Assembly (NCBI GenBank): GCA_014860725.1
Contig: JACZJD010000123.1
Location: 1 to 15,468 of the forward strand
Length of the DNA: 15,468 nucleotides
Reading direction: 5' to 3'
DNA from: Aquamicrobium sp.
Lineage (GTDB): Bacteria; Pseudomonadota; Alphaproteobacteria; Rhizobiales; Rhizobiaceae
The first letter of the stretch is position 1; every line of letters starts with the position of its first letter. Shown here piece after piece: positions 13,791 through 15,468 of the stretch. The position numbers and the translations under genes are program-made. The notes under the pieces were generated by a model, which saw only the letters and a program-made list of their open reading frames with translations, did not search any database and was not told the origin of the DNA.

Positions 13791-15094
13791 GCATCGTCCT
13801 CGTCCTTCTCGGCTTCGCGATCATGCTGGTGCTGATGTTCCTCAGCATGCCCGTGGCCGTGTCGATCGTCGCCGTCGGCGCGCTCGGCGGCTACCTGATG
13901 TTTGGCATGCCGCTGGTCGACATGATGGGCGGCGTGATCTGGTCGAGCCTGAACAGTCCGGCCATCCTGGCGATCCCGCTGTTCATGCTGCTCGGCGAGC
14001 TGCTTCTGCGCGGCGGCATCGCCGACCGCATGTACGACGCGCTCGCCGTCTGGCTCGGCCGCACGCCGGGCGGCCTGCTGCACACCAACATCGCCACCTG
14101 TACGCTGTTCTCGGCCACGTCCGGCTCGTCGGTGGCCACCGCCGCCACGGTCGGCACCATCGCGCTCCCGGCGCTGCAGCAATACAAGTACCCGATGCGG
14201 CCCGCCCTCGGCTCGCTGGCGGCCGGCGGCACGCTCGGCATCCTCATCCCGCCCTCGATCAACCTCCTGGTCTACGGCTCGCTCGCCAACGCCTCGGTCG
14301 GCCAGCTCTTCGCCGCCGGCCTCATACCCGGCCTGCTGCTCGCCTTCTGCTTCTCGCTCTACATCTTCTTCGCCCACCGCGACGCGGGAAGCGAGGCGGC
14401 GGGCCTCGTCGACATGCCGCTGCGCGAGAAGCTGGCGCTGACGAAATATCTCGTCCCGCCGCTGATCATCTTCGGCGTGGTGATGGGCTCGATCTATGGC
14501 GGGCTGGCGACCCCGACCGAATCGGCGGCGATCGGCGTGGTCATCGCGCTGGTCTTCGTGGCGTTCAGCGGCAGGATGAGCGTCGAGCTGCTGGTGACGT
14601 GCTCGCTGCTGGCGGCGCGCACCACCGGCATGGTGGTGATCGTGCTGATGTGCGCGCTGCTGCTCAACGTCACCATCTCGATGACCGGCGCCGCCCAGGC
14701 CGTGACCCACTGGGTCGCCTCCTTCGGGCTCGACCGGCTGTCGCTGCTGCTGGTGCTGCTGGTGTTCTACATCGTGCTCGGCACCTTCATGGACGCCATG
14801 TCCATGCTGGTGCTGACGGTGCCGATCGCCGTGCCGATGGTGGTGGCGGTGGGGGTCGACCCGATCTGGTTCGGCATCTTCATCGTGCTGATGTGCGAGA
14901 TCGCGCTGATCACGCCGCCTCTGGGCATGAACCTGTTCGTGGTGCAGGGCGTGCGCCGCGACGGCGGCTCGTTCAGCGACGTGATGTGGGGCGCGGTGCC
15001 CTACGTCTTCGTCATGATCGCCTTCACCCTGCTGGTGATGGTCTTCCCGGGCATCGTGATGTGGCTGCCGGACCTCATGGCGGGCCGGGGATGA
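13787..15094 (+). CDS. TRAP transporter large membrane subunit (DctM type)
   Basis: The product is a 435-residue, very hydrophobic protein of standard DctM length with about a dozen membrane segments. It is the ion-coupled translocation subunit. Conserved elements are seen in order: SSLNSPAILAIPLFMLLGEL (53-72), NIATCTLFSATSGSS (101-115), GGTLGILIPPSI (147-158), ATPTESAAIG (241-250), LGTFMDAMSMLVLTVPI (331-347) and ITPPLGMNLFVV (375-386), matching both inverted-repeat halves of the DctM fold. ATG 13787 overlaps the small-subunit stop, with GGGAAGGAG upstream. Its TGA overlaps the ATG of the racemase gene, so binding protein, both membrane subunits and racemase are one operon. Subfamily features do not reveal the substrate. 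Confidence 0.95.
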   Translation: MSIVLVLLGFAIMLVLMFLSMPVAVSIVAVGALGGYLMFGMPLVDMMGGVIWSSLNSPAILAIPLFMLLGELLLRGGIADRMYDALAVWLGRTPGGLLHTNIATCTLFSATSGSSVATAATVGTIALPALQQYKYPMRPALGSLAAGGTLGILIPPSINLLVYGSLANASVGQLFAAGLIPGLLLAFCFSLYIFFAHRDAGSEAAGLVDMPLREKLALTKYLVPPLIIFGVVMGSIYGGLATPTESAAIGVVIALVFVAFSGRMSVELLVTCSLLAARTTGMVVIVLMCALLLNVTISMTGAAQAVTHWVASFGLDRLSLLLVLLVFYIVLGTFMDAMSMLVLTVPIAVPMVVAVGVDPIWFGIFIVLMCEIALITPPLGMNLFVVQGVRRDGGSFSDVMWGAVPYVFVMIAFTLLVMVFPGIVMWLPDLMAGRG

Positions 15095-15468
15095 CGCCGC
15101 TCGCGCCGGAAGCGAGGAGGCGGCCCCACCGTCTCCTCGTCATCAATCCCAACACCAACGCGCAGGTCACCGCGCAGGTCAGGCACGCCGCGCTGGCGGC
15201 CGCGCCGCGGGGCACGGAGATCGACGTCGCCAACCCGGCGCGCGGTCCCTTCGCGATCGAATCGGCGCGCGACCGCGCCGAAGCCGTGCCGCATGTCGTC
15301 TCGCTGATCGAGGCGCGGATGGACGAGGGCTTCGACGGCTATGTGCTCGCCTGCTTCGACGACATCGGCGTCGAGGAGGCGCGCCGGCTGGTCGCGGTGC
15401 CGGTCGTCAGCATGTTCGGCGCCGGCGTCGCCAGCGCGCGCGCGACGGGCGGCCGCTTCGCCATCATC
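15091..15468 (+). CDS. Aspartate/glutamate/hydantoin racemase family protein, 3' end missing
   Basis: The frame starts at ATG 15091, overlapping the TRAP large-subunit stop, and runs off the window after 126 codons. The start of an Asp/Glu/hydantoin racemase fold is clear: RLLVINPNTNAQVTAQVRHAA (14-34) and GYVLACFDDIGVEEARRLV (83-101). Cys88 in ACFDD matches the first of the two catalytic cysteines; the second lies beyond the window. Such enzymes interconvert D and L forms of hydantoins or acidic amino acids without cofactor. Operon membership with a TRAP transporter suggests that it acts on the imported compound or its product. Hydantoin racemase and other family members (such as maleate isomerase-like proteins) cannot be separated from this part alone. 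Confidence 0.85.
   Translation, partial: MTPLAPEARRRPHRLLVINPNTNAQVTAQVRHAALAAAPRGTEIDVANPARGPFAIESARDRAEAVPHVVSLIEARMDEGFDGYVLACFDDIGVEEARRLVAVPVVSMFGAGVASARATGGRFAII

Noticed and set aside
1..15468. CRISPR arrays, tRNA or rRNA genes, insertion sequences or prophage genes
   Set aside because: No regularly spaced repeats, cloverleaf-like segments, transposase or phage protein motifs were seen on reading either strand.

Overview
The window is GC-rich and densely coded, with short intergenic gaps and frequent ATGA start/stop overlaps. The gene content is typical of an alphaproteobacterium, plausibly a Hyphomicrobiales (Rhizobiales) member: an N-acetylglutaminylglutamine amide (NAGGN) cassette of the kind known from Sinorhizobium, a TRAP transporter and an RpiR regulator. 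Taxonomy is inferred from gene content only. No tRNA, rRNA, CRISPR array, insertion sequence or phage gene was seen.

Left edge (1-1595, + strand): the 3' part of a MenB/BadI-type crotonase, then a 54-codon N-terminal stump of a short-chain dehydrogenase (SDR), then a TetR regulator with an inverted repeat in front of it. This looks like the end of a CoA-thioester degradation locus in which the SDR gene has been lost.

Centre left (1695-7032): a MarR regulator faces away from a three-gene cassette, asnO (class II amidotransferase), ngg (GNAT plus ATP-grasp N-acetylglutaminylglutamine synthetase) and an M42-family peptidase. Together these match the known 'trio' that makes the osmoprotectant dipeptide NAGGN. 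The 89-bp divergent gap holds perfect consensus -35 and -10 hexamers, with a 19-bp palindrome lying between and touching them, a textbook repressor site.

Centre (7185-8887): a two-gene ABC-2 type exporter (ATPase and permease overlapping by ATGA) with its own likely promoter. It ends at a perfect 16-bp-stem hairpin that also serves the convergent gene beyond.

Right half (8961-15468): a secreted gamma-glutamyltransferase (- strand) diverges from an rpiR-type regulator. After a 403-bp gap come a complete TRAP transporter (binding protein, small and large membrane subunits) and the start of an Asp/Glu/hydantoin racemase, cut by the window end. A 14-bp motif, GAAA(C/T)-N4-GTTTC, occurs at the rpiR start region and again against the -10 box of the TRAP operon. 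This suggests that one RpiR regulon controls periplasmic gamma-glutamyl hydrolysis, uptake and racemisation. The substrate is unknown. The NAGGN cassette is a described system; the ggt/RpiR/TRAP/racemase unit is the part least explained by known examples.
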